A DNA stretch of 64,000 nucleotides from Vibrio sp. Its GTDB lineage: Bacteria; Pseudomonadota; Gammaproteobacteria; Enterobacterales; Vibrionaceae. Position 1 is the first letter of the stretch. Every line of letters begins with the position of its first letter. A program made the translations under genes and the position numbers. Below are positions 28,500-38,600 of the stretch, piece after piece. The notes under the pieces are model-generated. The model worked only from the letters and a program-made list of their open reading frames with translations, ran no database searches and was not told the origin of the DNA. The stretch covers positions 1-64,000 of the forward strand of contig JAOICL010000008.1 of NCBI GenBank assembly GCA_028131545.1, in the 5' to 3' direction.

Positions 28500-29285
28500 A
28501 TGGATCGTTTAAATCTTTATGATCAATTTTTTGAGAGCCGTTTATTGATCGGATCAGCATTGTACCCATCATTATCTTGCATGGAACAATCGATCAGTGA
28601 AGCTCGATCTCAAGTGGTGACCTTGTCTTTACGTCGACAGGATCCACAAAATAAAAGCGGTCATGAATTTTGGAATCGAATACAAGGTTTAGGGCTCACA
28701 TTATTACCGAATACAGCAGGGTGTCATAGCGCTAAGGAAGTCATGAATATGGCGATGATGTCGAGAGAAATATTCAATACAAATTGGATTAAGCTGGAAC
28801 TCATCGCCGATGAATACAGTCTCCAACCGGATCCAATGAACTTGGTCAGTACAGCAGAGAAACTGATTAAAGAAGGGTTTCATGTGTTTCCCTATTGTAC
28901 GGATGATTTAGTTCTTTGCATGCGCTTGGCTGATGTGGGGTGTAAAGTCATTATGCCGTGGGGATCGCCAATAGGCACAGGAAAAGGGTTATTGAACCCC
29001 TATGCATTAGACAGTATTCGACAGCGTTTACCCGATACGACATTGATTATTGATGCTGGTATCGGCAAGCCATCCGATGCCGTACAAGCGTTAGAGATGG
29101 GGTACGATGGTATTCTTTTGAATACCGCGATTGCTCAAGCACAGGATCCCATTCAAATGGCGAAGGCATTCTATCATGCCACATTGTCTGGCCGAACCGC
29201 GTATCTAGCAGGAAAAATGGTTGAAAGATCCGTTGCTCAGCCAAGTACACCGACATTCGGTATGCCGTTTTGGCATCAAGGGTAG
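28500..29285 (+). CDS. thiG: Thiazole synthase ThiG
   Basis: This 261-residue (beta-alpha)8 barrel enzyme makes thiazole phosphate from DXP, dehydroglycine and ThiS thiocarboxylate. The Schiff-base Lys lies in [12 protein letters not shown], and [21 protein letters not shown] and [28 protein letters not shown] are highly conserved. ATG at 28500 is preceded by GGAGG within the thiS end. It pairs with ThiS and ThiO in the operon. Confidence 0.96.
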   Translation: MDRLNLYDQFFESRLLIGSALYPSLSCMEQSISEARSQVVTLSLRRQDPQNKSGHEFWNRIQGLGLTLLPNTAGCHSAKEVMNMAMMSREIFNTNWIKLELIADEYSLQPDPMNLVSTAEKLIKEGFHVFPYCTDDLVLCMRLADVGCKVIMPWGSPIGTGKGLLNPYALDSIRQRLPDTTLIIDAGIGKPSDAVQALEMGYDGILLNTAIAQAQDPIQMAKAFYHATLSGRTAYLAGKMVERSVAQPSTPTFGMPFWHQG

Positions 29286-29289
29286 CATT

Positions 29290-30936
29290 ATGTTAATGAA
29301 TGAAATAAAGACACCTTTTCCTGTGGTTTGGGCCGTGGGTGGGAGTGATTGTACTGCAGGCGCAGGGATACAAGCCGATCTAAAAACGCTGCATAACTTA
29401 AAGGTAACGCCTTATACCGTCATTACTGCGGTGACAGCACAAAATAGCCAAGGAGTGGTATCAATCAATCCGGTACCCATTCGTACTATTAAAGAGCAAA
29501 TAGAGGTATTATTAGCGGAAAGTGCGATGCCCAGCGTCATTAAAATTGGTTTACTTGCCACGAAGGAGCAGGTGATTTGGCTGAGTCAATTTATCACTGA
29601 GATGAAACAAAAAGGGAATTCAACACCATTGATTGTTTATGATCCCGTGTCGGTTGCTTCTAATGGACATGCATTGACGGTCAAGTCTATCGTTGATGAA
29701 GTTAAATGTAACCTTCTACCGGTTGTTGATGTACTCACTCCGAATACGATAGAAATTAATGCGATAACTATTAATGCTATAACTTCAGTTGGAAAACCAT
29801 TATCGAGACAGCAGACGTTGGAAATATCTGAATCAAAGGCGTATTTTTGGAAAAAGCTCATCACTCAAGTAAAAGCAATTCAACAGAGCGGGGTGAAATG
29901 CATTATTGCTAAAGGAGGGCATCATGATATCGGTACACAGGAATGCATTGACTATGCTTTGGATGGAAACGATGAATATTACTTAAGTAGTCCAAGACTT
30001 GAAGTCGCATCGAATCATGGAACAGGATGTACTTTTGCTTCGGCTTTATCGGCCTTTTTAGCGAAAGGATTGCATTTCCGAGAGGCTTTTACACTGTCTA
30101 AAGCATATATAAACCAAGCATTAAGATTGGGAGAGAAATTTGCACAACATTCGGTGTATTCGTACCTTCTTCCTGACAATAAACACGATTTCCCAACGGT
30201 TATTGATCATCCTCTGCAAGCCACTTCTTTTTTGAATTCGATATCTTTCCATCATTTTCCTCAGATGATGGGAAGACCGATCGGTTTATACCCAGTGGTG
30301 GATTCTGTGGAATGGTGTGAACGATTAATGTTATTGGGTGTGAACACGATTCAATATCGAGAGAAAACATTAACAGGAGAGGCATTATCACGATCAATTA
30401 AACACGTAATCGACCTGGGTAAAAAGTATCAGTGCCGCGTTTTTATTAATGATTATTGGTCTTTGGCCATCCAACATGGTGCCTATGGTGTTCACTTAGG
30501 GCAAGAAGATATCGACAGTGCAGATTTACATAAAATTAGACAATCAGGGATGAAATTAGGGGTCAGTACCCATGGCTATTATGAATTTTTGAAAGCAAGA
30601 CAAATACATCCGTCTTATATTGCAATCGGTGCCATATTTCCTACCTATACCAAGGATATGACTGGGCAGATACAAGGGGTACAGACGTTAGCGGCCATTC
30701 ATCGGTTGAATCGACAATATGAGCATCCGATTCCCATCGTCGCCATCGGAGGTATCAACTGTGACAATGTCACTTTTTTAGTGGATGTTGGTATTGAAAA
30801 TGTTGCCGTCGTTTCAGCGATTACCAAAGCAACGTGTTATAAAACAGCCGTAAAGCGTATGACTGAATCATTAAAAACGATTCCTTCAAATCGATGGGAT
30901 TACGTTGATGAATATGATGAGCCTTTGAGGTGCTAG
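29290..30936 (+). CDS. thiDE: Fused HMP-phosphate kinase / thiamine-phosphate synthase (ThiD-ThiE)
   Basis: This 548-residue bifunctional enzyme has an N-terminal half (1-275) that is ThiD, with AVGGSDCTAGAGIQADLKTL, the substrate-binding NSQGV, and the ATP-site NHGTGCTFASALSAF. The C-terminal half (about 345-530) is ThiE, with NTIQYREKTL, FINDYW, GVHLGQEDI, LGVSTH, GAIFPTYTKD and VAIGGI. The fusion channels HMP-PP into coupling with thiazole phosphate. ATG at 29290 begins just after the thiG stop. A frame open from 29221 overlaps thiG and is not a better start. Confidence 0.93.
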   Translation: MLMNEIKTPFPVVWAVGGSDCTAGAGIQADLKTLHNLKVTPYTVITAVTAQNSQGVVSINPVPIRTIKEQIEVLLAESAMPSVIKIGLLATKEQVIWLSQFITEMKQKGNSTPLIVYDPVSVASNGHALTVKSIVDEVKCNLLPVVDVLTPNTIEINAITINAITSVGKPLSRQQTLEISESKAYFWKKLITQVKAIQQSGVKCIIAKGGHHDIGTQECIDYALDGNDEYYLSSPRLEVASNHGTGCTFASALSAFLAKGLHFREAFTLSKAYINQALRLGEKFAQHSVYSYLLPDNKHDFPTVIDHPLQATSFLNSISFHHFPQMMGRPIGLYPVVDSVEWCERLMLLGVNTIQYREKTLTGEALSRSIKHVIDLGKKYQCRVFINDYWSLAIQHGAYGVHLGQEDIDSADLHKIRQSGMKLGVSTHGYYEFLKARQIHPSYIAIGAIFPTYTKDMTGQIQGVQTLAAIHRLNRQYEHPIPIVAIGGINCDNVTFLVDVGIENVAVVSAITKATCYKTAVKRMTESLKTIPSNRWDYVDEYDEPLRC

Positions 30937-31113
30937 AAGAGCGATCTTTTAACGAAATGTCTAGCACTCATCAATGCCTATATAAGATCAGGAAATAACG
31001 AAGCAATCAGACGAGTTGGTTAATTTACTGTTAGATAATCCTTTGATAATGGCTATTCACCTTATTATTTTCTATCCTTTGACTATCTTTGAATGGCTAA
31101 GTTAAGGGTCAAA

Positions 31114-31272
31114 ATGAAAAAAGTAATGGCTGTATTGTTATCCAGTTTGTTTTTAGCAGCGTGTGCACCTGAAGTTGGTAGTAAAGATTGGTGTAAAGAA
31201 ATGGATAAAAAACCGAAAGGTGATTGGACTGCATCAGAAACGGGCGATTACACAAAACATTGTATTCTATAA
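31114..31272 (+). CDS. DUF3012 small lipoprotein
   Basis: This 52-residue lipoprotein (MKKVMAVLLSSLFLAACAPE with a lipobox at LAAC) has the rest EVGSKDWCKEMDKKPKGDWTASE and DYTKHCIL, the DUF3012 pattern found in Vibrionaceae and Shewanellaceae. Two Cys residues in the mature part may form a disulfide. It is probably anchored in the outer membrane and of unknown role. ATG at 31114 follows AAGGGTC. Confidence 0.85.
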   Translation: MKKVMAVLLSSLFLAACAPEVGSKDWCKEMDKKPKGDWTASETGDYTKHCIL

Positions 31273-31454
31273 TTTTTTAAAGGTAACCCTTTTTTAGAAT
31301 AGCGTGTTTCAATTTATGTATTCTATCTCAATGCCTTATAGATGACATCACTTGTCAAAGTAAGGCATTCATTTTCACTTCCTATTATTCGTATTTTAGA
31401 ATCACACCCCAACTCATTTTCTTTATCTATGTATCTTGTAAATATTGGATAACG

Positions 31455-32231
31455 CTATAGCTTAATGCTTTCATAAGCGCTAACTATATGTGAAACGTCT
31501 TGTTTTCCCCCTTGCTGAATTTTACGGTAATGGGTTAATAATTTCTGTAAGTACATTGTTGCATGGCTTTGTTGTTCATGATCTTGAATTTGCCAAAGGG
31601 AATGCCCCGTCACAGTGATGGTAGGGAGGTGTTCATTTGATCGTGTGCAGTAAATAATTTCATAAAAGCGACGATTCTCTTCTAACAATTGCTCATCAAT
31701 AACTAAGAATTCATTATCTTTCAGTGTTTGTCTGACTTCATAGGCATTATTCACAGGGCATACAACGAAGTCGATATCTTGTGTCCCACAATGTTGAATA
31801 ATCGAAGTAATGAAGTTCGACAATAATTCGCCGCCTACACCAGCAATCATAATCAGATGTTTACCTTGATGAGTTTCTAGTGGGAGCTGAGCGACATCAT
31901 GACAATAAACATCCCAGCGATGAGATAGGTGCGGGTAAAACTGAGAGAGCCGAGATCGGACGATTTCGATTAAGCTTGGAACGATATCAACAAAGTGGAC
32001 ATGAGGTTTGTCGTGATGCTCTAGGAAATACGCACCTAAGAAACCATGATCACAACAACAATCCCAAATATGATCGTATTGCGTCTTTTCAAATAGAAGG
32101 TTATCGGTGACGGGATTATCAATGGCAGCGTTATTGATGACAGGATTTTCAATGGAAAAGCTATTAACGACAAAGCTATTAATCATATCGACGATACCGT
32201 TTAATCGTTTGCTGAGTTTCTTATTTACCAC
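31455..32231 (-). CDS. TrmK-like tRNA (adenine-N1)-methyltransferase
   Basis: This 258-residue SAM methyltransferase is of the COG2384 type (TrmK family, tRNA m1A22). The SAM motif is HIWDCCCDHGFLGAYFLEH, followed by HFVDIVPSLIEIV and LIMIAGVGGELL, all typical. Between the N-terminal helix (NKKLSKRLNGIVD) and the SAM motif sit about six degenerate pentapeptides (INSFV, VNSFS, IENPV, INNAA, IDNPV, TDNLL), encoded by a 15-bp tandem repeat, which family members do not usually carry. The start is a GTG at 32231 with a weak ribosome-binding site. Cytosolic, single-gene unit. Confidence 0.82.
   Translation of the reverse strand: MVNKKLSKRLNGIVDMINSFVVNSFSIENPVINNAAIDNPVTDNLLFEKTQYDHIWDCCCDHGFLGAYFLEHHDKPHVHFVDIVPSLIEIVRSRLSQFYPHLSHRWDVYCHDVAQLPLETHQGKHLIMIAGVGGELLSNFITSIIQHCGTQDIDFVVCPVNNAYEVRQTLKDNEFLVIDEQLLEENRRFYEIIYCTRSNEHLPTITVTGHSLWQIQDHEQQSHATMYLQKLLTHYRKIQQGGKQDVSHIVSAYESIKL
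32094..32183 (-). repeat. 15-bp degenerate tandem repeat within the methyltransferase N-terminus
   Basis: About six 15-bp units coding INSFV, VNSFS, IENPV, INNAA, IDNPV and TDNLL lie in frame. The unit length keeps the reading frame. Part of the insert lies directly before the SAM-binding motif. Confidence 0.75.
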
Positions 32232-32269
32232 TTATTCACTCTTATAGTAATTCTAGTCAATCATCATAA

Positions 32270-32352
32270 CGTAATAGTTAATAATAAAGACACAATAGTT
32301 AATCATTATGTGCAATAGCTAATCATAAAGACGAAATAGTTAATCAATATGA
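32270..32352. repeat. 20-21 bp imperfect tandem repeats (intergenic)
   Basis: Four units resemble CAATAGTTAATCATTATG: 32270-32290, 32291-32310, 32311-32331, 32332-32352, and a partial fifth follows. They lie between the TrmK-like gene and the BCCT gene, just upstream of the methyltransferase start on its strand. Confidence 0.75.
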
Positions 32353-32574
32353 TGCAATCGATAGTACATGGGCGTCATAATGGGGTAATTATAACTTAAG
32401 TTGAGGTTTAACGTGGACTTTTACAGGATAATTAGGTACGTACTAAGATCCTGTTCTATTCTTGTAAGAGAATTTTGACACACCACCTTTAGCAAGTGGC
32501 ATCAGCTGAAGATTCTTTTAATTCATCTGTTTAAATAGGCTTACTATTTACAGATACTGATCATGGAGTCAGGT

Positions 32575-34161
32575 ATGTCTGACTATTCCAATAATGATAA
32601 ATTACAATTGAATACTTCTAAAGAGGATCTTGATATTTCTCATTCTACAAACCTTTTAACTAAACTTGGTTTAAATAACCCTGTATTTGCGTATAGCGGC
32701 AGCTTTATCGGATTATTCGTTCTGCTAGCGTTTTACGATCAAAAATTATTAGCAAGTGTGGTGAATACGGGCTTCTCATGGGCGGTGACTTATTTTGGCC
32801 CTTATTGGCAAGTATTGTTGTTACTGACCTTTTTAATTGGTATGGCGCTAGCACTGGGCCGTACTGGTAAGGTCAAATTGGGGGCAATAGACAGTCCAGA
32901 GCTGGAAGATTTTAAGTGGGTATCTATTCTATTCTGTACTCTTTTAGCGGGTGGTGGTGTTTTTTGGGCGGCCGCTGAACCGATTGCACACTTTGTTAAT
33001 CCTCCACCATTGTATGGTGAAGCTGAATCATTGCATGAAAGAGCGGTTAACGCTTTATCTCAAGCGTTCATGCACTGGGGATTCTTAGCATGGGCTATTG
33101 TCGGTAGTTTAACATCCATTGTCATGATGCATTTACACTACGACAAAGGCTTGCCGCTTCAACCAAGAACGTTGTTGTATCCATTGCTTGGTGAGCGAGC
33201 ATTAAAAGGGCATTTAGGCGCAGGCATTGATGCCTGTTGTATTGTTGCGGTAGCGGCCGGAACCATTGGTCCGATTGGTTTCTTAGGTTTCCAAATCAGC
33301 TATGCTTTAAATGAATTATTTGCTTTACCTGATGGCTTTACTACACAGTTTATTGTGATTCTTGGAGCGATTGTTCTCTACACCATTTCAGCGATCAGTG
33401 GTTTAGATCGTGGTATGCAGCTTTTAAGCCGAATTAATGTGATATTGGCGTGTGTACTCATGGTCTTTATTTTAATCGCAGGTCCAACCAATTTTATCGT
33501 GAATGGTTATATCCAAGGTGTTGGTAACATGATCGATAACTTTATTCCAATGGCGACGTATCGCGGGGATGAAGGTTGGTTAAGCTGGTGGACAGTCTTC
33601 TTCTGGGGATGGTTCTTAGGTTATGGACCAATGATGGCCATTTTTATCTCTCGTATCTCACGAGGAAGAACGTTAAGACAGATTATTTTAACGATCAGTA
33701 TTATTGCTCCTTTAGTGACGTGTTTTTGGTTTACGATTATTGGGGGCACAGGCCTTGCGGCTGAAATTGCGAACCCGGGTGTTGTAAGTAGTGCGTTCGA
33801 AGGATTTAATTTACCTGGAGCTTTATTAGCGATTACCCAATCGTTACCGTTTCCTCTGATTACATCGATTCTATTTTTGGTTCTAACGACCATTTTTATT
33901 ATCACGACGGGTGACTCGATGACTTACACGATCAGTGTTGTTATTAGTGGTACTACGACACCTAACTCTTTCATTCGTACATTCTGGGGTGTGATGATGG
34001 GGGCAATGGCGATTATCTTGATATCTTTAGGTGAAGGTGGGATAGGGGCTTTACAATCCTTTATTGTAATTACCGCCGTACCGGTATCGTTGATTTTGTT
34101 ACCGTCATTATGGAATGCGCCAGCGATTGCTAGAAAGCTAGCCGATGAGCAAGGGGTTTAA
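32575..34161 (+). CDS. BCCT-family transporter
   Basis: This 528-residue, 12-helix transporter belongs to the betaine/choline/carnitine family. The signature is LLAGGGVFWAAAEPIAHFVNPPPLYG in helix 3-4 and a GWFLGYGPMMAIFISRISRGRTLRQ segment in the conserved helix 8 region. The family imports quaternary ammonium solutes such as glycine betaine for osmoprotection or as carbon and nitrogen source. I chose ATG at 32575 because GGAG sits six bases upstream; an ATG at 32563 has none. The gene is monocistronic with a bidirectional terminator after it. Confidence 0.92.
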   Translation: MSDYSNNDKLQLNTSKEDLDISHSTNLLTKLGLNNPVFAYSGSFIGLFVLLAFYDQKLLASVVNTGFSWAVTYFGPYWQVLLLLTFLIGMALALGRTGKVKLGAIDSPELEDFKWVSILFCTLLAGGGVFWAAAEPIAHFVNPPPLYGEAESLHERAVNALSQAFMHWGFLAWAIVGSLTSIVMMHLHYDKGLPLQPRTLLYPLLGERALKGHLGAGIDACCIVAVAAGTIGPIGFLGFQISYALNELFALPDGFTTQFIVILGAIVLYTISAISGLDRGMQLLSRINVILACVLMVFILIAGPTNFIVNGYIQGVGNMIDNFIPMATYRGDEGWLSWWTVFFWGWFLGYGPMMAIFISRISRGRTLRQIILTISIIAPLVTCFWFTIIGGTGLAAEIANPGVVSSAFEGFNLPGALLAITQSLPFPLITSILFLVLTTIFIITTGDSMTYTISVVISGTTTPNSFIRTFWGVMMGAMAIILISLGEGGIGALQSFIVITAVPVSLILLPSLWNAPAIARKLADEQGV

Positions 34162-34176
34162 TACTCAGTAGTAATG

Positions 34177-34205
34177 AAAAAACCGCCGTAAGGCGGTTTT
34201 TTTTT
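34177..34205. terminator. Bidirectional terminator between BCCT and the small-protein gene
   Basis: The stem AACCGCC / GGCGGTT has A-run and T-run on the two sides (AAAAAACCGCCGTAAGGCGG followed by nine T). It serves both convergent genes. Confidence 0.9.
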
Positions 34206-34256
34206 GAAAGGTTTATTCATCGTAACGGTTAAGTTCTAAACGAGATCAGGTCTAGC

Positions 34257-34643
34257 TTAAGCTGCGTAACTCATTTTTGTATTATTTGATAATTCATTAA
34301 GGGATAATTTCACTTGAACTTTAGCTAAGCTTTGAAATACGTTCAAAGAATATTCACCAAAACTGCTCATTAACTCTAATGATTGTAAAAGTGCTTTGTT
34401 TGCTTTATCTAAGATGACTTCCATACGACAATTCTCTCCTAAAAAACGAGAACATGCGTTCACTACAATGTTTGAAAACACTTTTAAAACCAGTGCTTTT
34501 GCTTCAACCGAACCTTCAAGCGCGTAACCTAATATTTCCTGTGCTTCTTTTGCTGGAATATCACTAAAGCGTAAAGAGTTAACTGCTGCGTTAGCTAAGA
34601 TTGCTTCTTGAATGTGTTCTGATTGTGTCATTGTCGTGTTCAT
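34257..34643 (-). CDS. Uncharacterised 128-aa protein, paralogue of 4469-4858
   Basis: I do not recognise the family. It is a soluble, probably helical protein that aligns over its full length with the one at 4469-4858; shared blocks include an EGSxEAKALVLKVF-like core and a C-terminal AKVQVKLSLNE. AAAGGATTT precedes the ATG at 34643. A longer frame from 34685 adds 14 residues without homology. It ends in a bidirectional terminator. Function unknown. Confidence 0.75.
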   Translation of the reverse strand: MNTTMTQSEHIQEAILANAAVNSLRFSDIPAKEAQEILGYALEGSVEAKALVLKVFSNIVVNACSRFLGENCRMEVILDKANKALLQSLELMSSFGEYSLNVFQSLAKVQVKLSLNELSNNTKMSYAA

Positions 34644-34934
34644 GATAAATCCTTTCGATATGTTAAACCTTTGCGTTGAAACCATTATGTGATTAAACGA
34701 CTGAATTTTAAGTGATCTACGTCGTATTTGGTATGAGTATAAAATACTAATACTTTACTGATATTGCATTAAGTTATTGATATTTAATCATTTACAGGGT
34801 GTTGTGGTGATTTTCATATACGTTTTACCTATAGTATGAAATAACGAAATCTCAGTAAAGTAGGGGGGATCTCTTACATGCGAATGAACCAATGACAGAT
34901 CTGAACGTGATCTGTCTCAATAAGAATACATGAC

Positions 34935-35441
34935 CTAGGGCTCTTTAAAGGTTTCAATCGCCAGTCCATCAATGGAATAACCCGTATTGGCTAATTCAAA
35001 TGATTGGGAGGTGACGTTCATTTTACCGATCACATAGGTTAAGTCCCAAAGTTCGGTAACAGGAATCCCATCAGGGAAACTGACATGAATGATTTGATTC
35101 GGTGGTGGTGGGGGGACATGGATACACGCTCCCATAAAAGGTACTAATAAAAATTCAGTGGTTTTCTCATGATCGCCTTCCAACGGAATAATATATCCAG
35201 GAATTTTCACATATTCACCATGGAGATCCATTCTGACTTCACTGATCTGACTCTGAGGTGTTTGAGCGTCTATGGTATGGTTGGTTTGTGACATCAACTG
35301 TTGCTGTAAACTCATGCTCTTTCGAGCAGATTCAGGTATTAATGATTGCCAATCCAACTCTTGAATGGCATAAGACAATTGAGTTGTGCCCAGAAAGGTA
35401 ATTATTATTGAGAAGATCGTATTCTTAAACGTCATGTTCAT
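34935..35441 (-). CDS. DUF3299 exported protein
   Basis: This 168-residue protein has a signal peptide cleaved near LSYAIQ. The domain has VRMDLHGEYVKIPGYIIPLEGD and FLLVPFMGACIHVPPPPPNQIIHV, the DUF3299 pattern seen in many marine gammaproteobacteria. It is expected in the periplasm. The function is not known; a conserved Cys (GACIHV) and an acidic cluster may bind metal. Single-gene unit downstream of the small paralogue on the same strand. Confidence 0.85.
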   Translation of the reverse strand: MNMTFKNTIFSIIITFLGTTQLSYAIQELDWQSLIPESARKSMSLQQQLMSQTNHTIDAQTPQSQISEVRMDLHGEYVKIPGYIIPLEGDHEKTTEFLLVPFMGACIHVPPPPPNQIIHVSFPDGIPVTELWDLTYVIGKMNVTSQSFELANTGYSIDGLAIETFKEP

Positions 35442-35518
35442 TCTCTACATCGTCTATATAAGTGAATCAAGAAATAGGGAGCCATAGTGTATGTTCTATA
35501 GCTCCCACGGCCAGTGAC

Positions 35519-35574
35519 TAAGTGGTTAAGTAACTAAGTAACTAAGTAACTAAGTAACTAAGCGATTAAGAGAC
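35519..35574. repeat. 8-bp tandem repeat TAAGTAAC
   Basis: Four perfect copies of TAAGTAAC lie at 35527-35558. Three degenerate units (TAAGTGGT, TAAGCGAT, TAAGAGAC) extend it on both sides. It lies in the gap between the DUF3299 gene and the M66 protease gene, after the stop of the latter. Confidence 0.85.
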
Positions 35575-35621
35575 TAAATTTATCGTAATATAACCACTTA
35601 GCATGCCGTTATCGATTGAAG

Positions 35622-38600
35622 TTACTGACACGCAGCACCGATATTTCTCCATACGCTGTGTGTTCCAGGTTGGTTACCTAATGTCCAATACGCAGCTTCG
35701 TACTGGTTACCATTAAAGCTGACAATGGCACCACCAGAGTAGGCTGTTGAAGATTTCCAAGGTAATACGACATCACTCTCCAATGCCCAAGCCGCGCTGG
35801 AGTCAGGAGTATTACCTCTTGTCCAGTATTTGGCTCTCCATACTAAGTTTTGATGACTCACCCTATTCCCACCAGTATAGGTTTTACTGGCTGACCATGC
35901 TGCGTATTGCGCAGCAGCAGGATCGCCAACAGTACAGGTGCCTGGTGTTGGATCGACCACAGTGACTTTATTGGTGACGAGCAAGTTGGCAATGTCCGTT
36001 GCATTCGCCAATTCGGGATCTTGCACGGTAACCGAAATGGAATAGTTAGTATCTACATCCACCTGAGGAGCCGTTACTCGAATCGAGTTATTAGACACGA
36101 ATTGATAAGACAATCCTGATGTATTCCAAGCGTAGGTTAATGGATCACCATCGGGGTCATTTGCGGAGGCCGTGATCGTGATGGTATTGTCCTCCTCCAC
36201 AGTATAACTACTATTGATGTTAACACTTGGAGTTTGATTGGCTTCTGGTGCGATACCAATAATCGTCACAGTATCAGAATCCGATAGCTCGCCATCATTC
36301 ACGGTTAATTGAAATTGGTAAGCACTGTCAGAGGTAGTAGTGGGTATCGTAACAGAGAGTAACTGACTGGATTGAATACCTAGATTGAGATCAGTGCCAG
36401 AAATTTGACGCCATTCGTAGGTTAACGCATCATTATCAGGATCCGTTGAGGCGGAAGCGGATAAAGTGATCGTTTCACCGGCATTACTTTGACGATCGTT
36501 ACCAGCATTCGCAGAAGGTGCACGGTTAGTCACGGGAATATCTGGATCAATTGGTGTTTCATAGGAATCGGATGTGATAACAGACACGGTCAAAGGTTGA
36601 GTTGGCTGATTGATTGATCTGGAAGATAACACTGTGTTATCACACATAACATCGGCACGGTTTGGTTGATCTGCTGTTGCGACATTGATGTGTAATTTAT
36701 TCATTTGAATCGGTGAGTAGCGTTGGTTTTGAAGCTCAAAGTAGTCATCTGGCTTAGCTGAATAACTGACTTTTAAATAACAACTATTATCACTGATTTG
36801 TGATGCGCTTATCGAAGGATAGATGAATCCAGAGGCACCATGTAAAGCAGGGTATAGATAGCCATTAATGCTTTTTTCAGGGTCATAAAAGCCTAATAAG
36901 GTCGTAACTGGAACGCCTTTATCTATTGGGGCTGGCGCATCTCTAGTGGCATTCACTTGTGAAATATCGACCTCTACCCAGCTTCCATTTTGAACTTCGA
37001 AGTACAATGTTTCATTACGATTACCAAGGTATATGGTTTCATCGTTAATATGAAGATCTGCTCCCCAGGATGAATTACGATTGACAGACAGTAGCTTTCC
37101 ATCGGGTAATAAAGTCGGATTAGGAGCATAAATATCGGAAATCCATACGCCATCTTCGAGAATAATGGAAATAAAGTCTGATCCCGTGAAGAAACTGCGT
37201 AATACTTCACCATTGGTATCATCTTTGATTAAATCAAGTGTCGCTCTGCTATTGATGGTTTGTTGTGCATTGGGTACCTGAGGAGAGTGAATATCCATTG
37301 CTTTTGTATTTTCATTCCAAAGGCGATAACCAGTAGGAGAGGTGACATCGAGAATGGCTTTATTCTCTAAAAACTGCTGAATAGAATGTAAGGCATAGGG
37401 GGTATGTAATGTATAGTCTGTGATAGTTGAACGACTATTACCGCTTGCCATCGAATCGGTATTATACGTATATTGGCCTAAAAATGGTGGCTGTGATTGA
37501 TTTGTATTAGGAATGGTTTGATTCTTGGCACTTAGTCCCCATTGTAAATTGGCAATGAAACGCTTTTGGAATATATCCCACCCCCAAGCCGAATTTATTT
37601 CAGTGGGAGGTCGATGAACAGAGCCTTCAAAGCCACCAGGGTAATGCCCTAGCCCATAGTTATGACCGACTTCATGACTCCATTCATTTTTTCTGCTGTC
37701 ATCAATAGTAATCATTCCATTACCACCACTACCACCGTGTTTCACCGTACCGTTACTGTAAACGACAACAGCGCTGGTACCGGTCATTTGAACAGCGGTA
37801 TAAGGGTGCGCTTTTTCAGAGGTACCATCCGACGTGTTCAATCCATAGTTCGCCATGTTGATGCCATGGGAAAAGAGGATCTTTACAATAGCTTGTCTTG
37901 AATCACCGGTATGCCAACCACCAGTACTTGGGTCGCGACCTGTAATGGTTCGACCATCGGCAAACACAACCCTAGAGAGTTGCATCGGCGCATAATTATT
38001 GACGGTCAGTTTACTGATCGGTATTTTTTGGAAGTAATCACGATGTCGATTAATATCATCAGCAAAATGAAACCAGTTACGAGGAGCGGTGAAGATACCT
38101 AAATCTAAGGTATTAATCCATAGTTCACTTGAAGCACCAATGGTAATATCATTAAGATAGCTGGTATTACCATTAGCCGTAATTTGTAGTGTTAAACCAG
38201 GTAACATCCAGTTAGCGGGTAACGTACCGCTCCATGTGTTATCAGCGTATTTGATGGTAGTAACAAGAGCGTTGTTATCATGATTGGGTAATTGTGAGGG
38301 CGCTGCTAGTGTGATATCACCTAATCGTTGTCCCGATTGGTCAAGTGCAGTGACAGTTACCGTACTGTTATTTGAAAGAGTTTGCAGTGGACGAACCATT
38401 AGTAAGGTATCTCGTTGCCCAGCAAGATGAGGCCTTAAGTCTCCTTTATCATTGGTCTGTGGCGTGGTAATGACTTGGGCATAACTGATTTCAGCTTGGA
38501 AGCTACCAGAGAGATCATTTGAAGGTGCGGTATCATTGAAATAATACACTGCTTGAGCGGAACCGATGGTACCAAAGCTGGCTATTGATGCTGCGATTAA

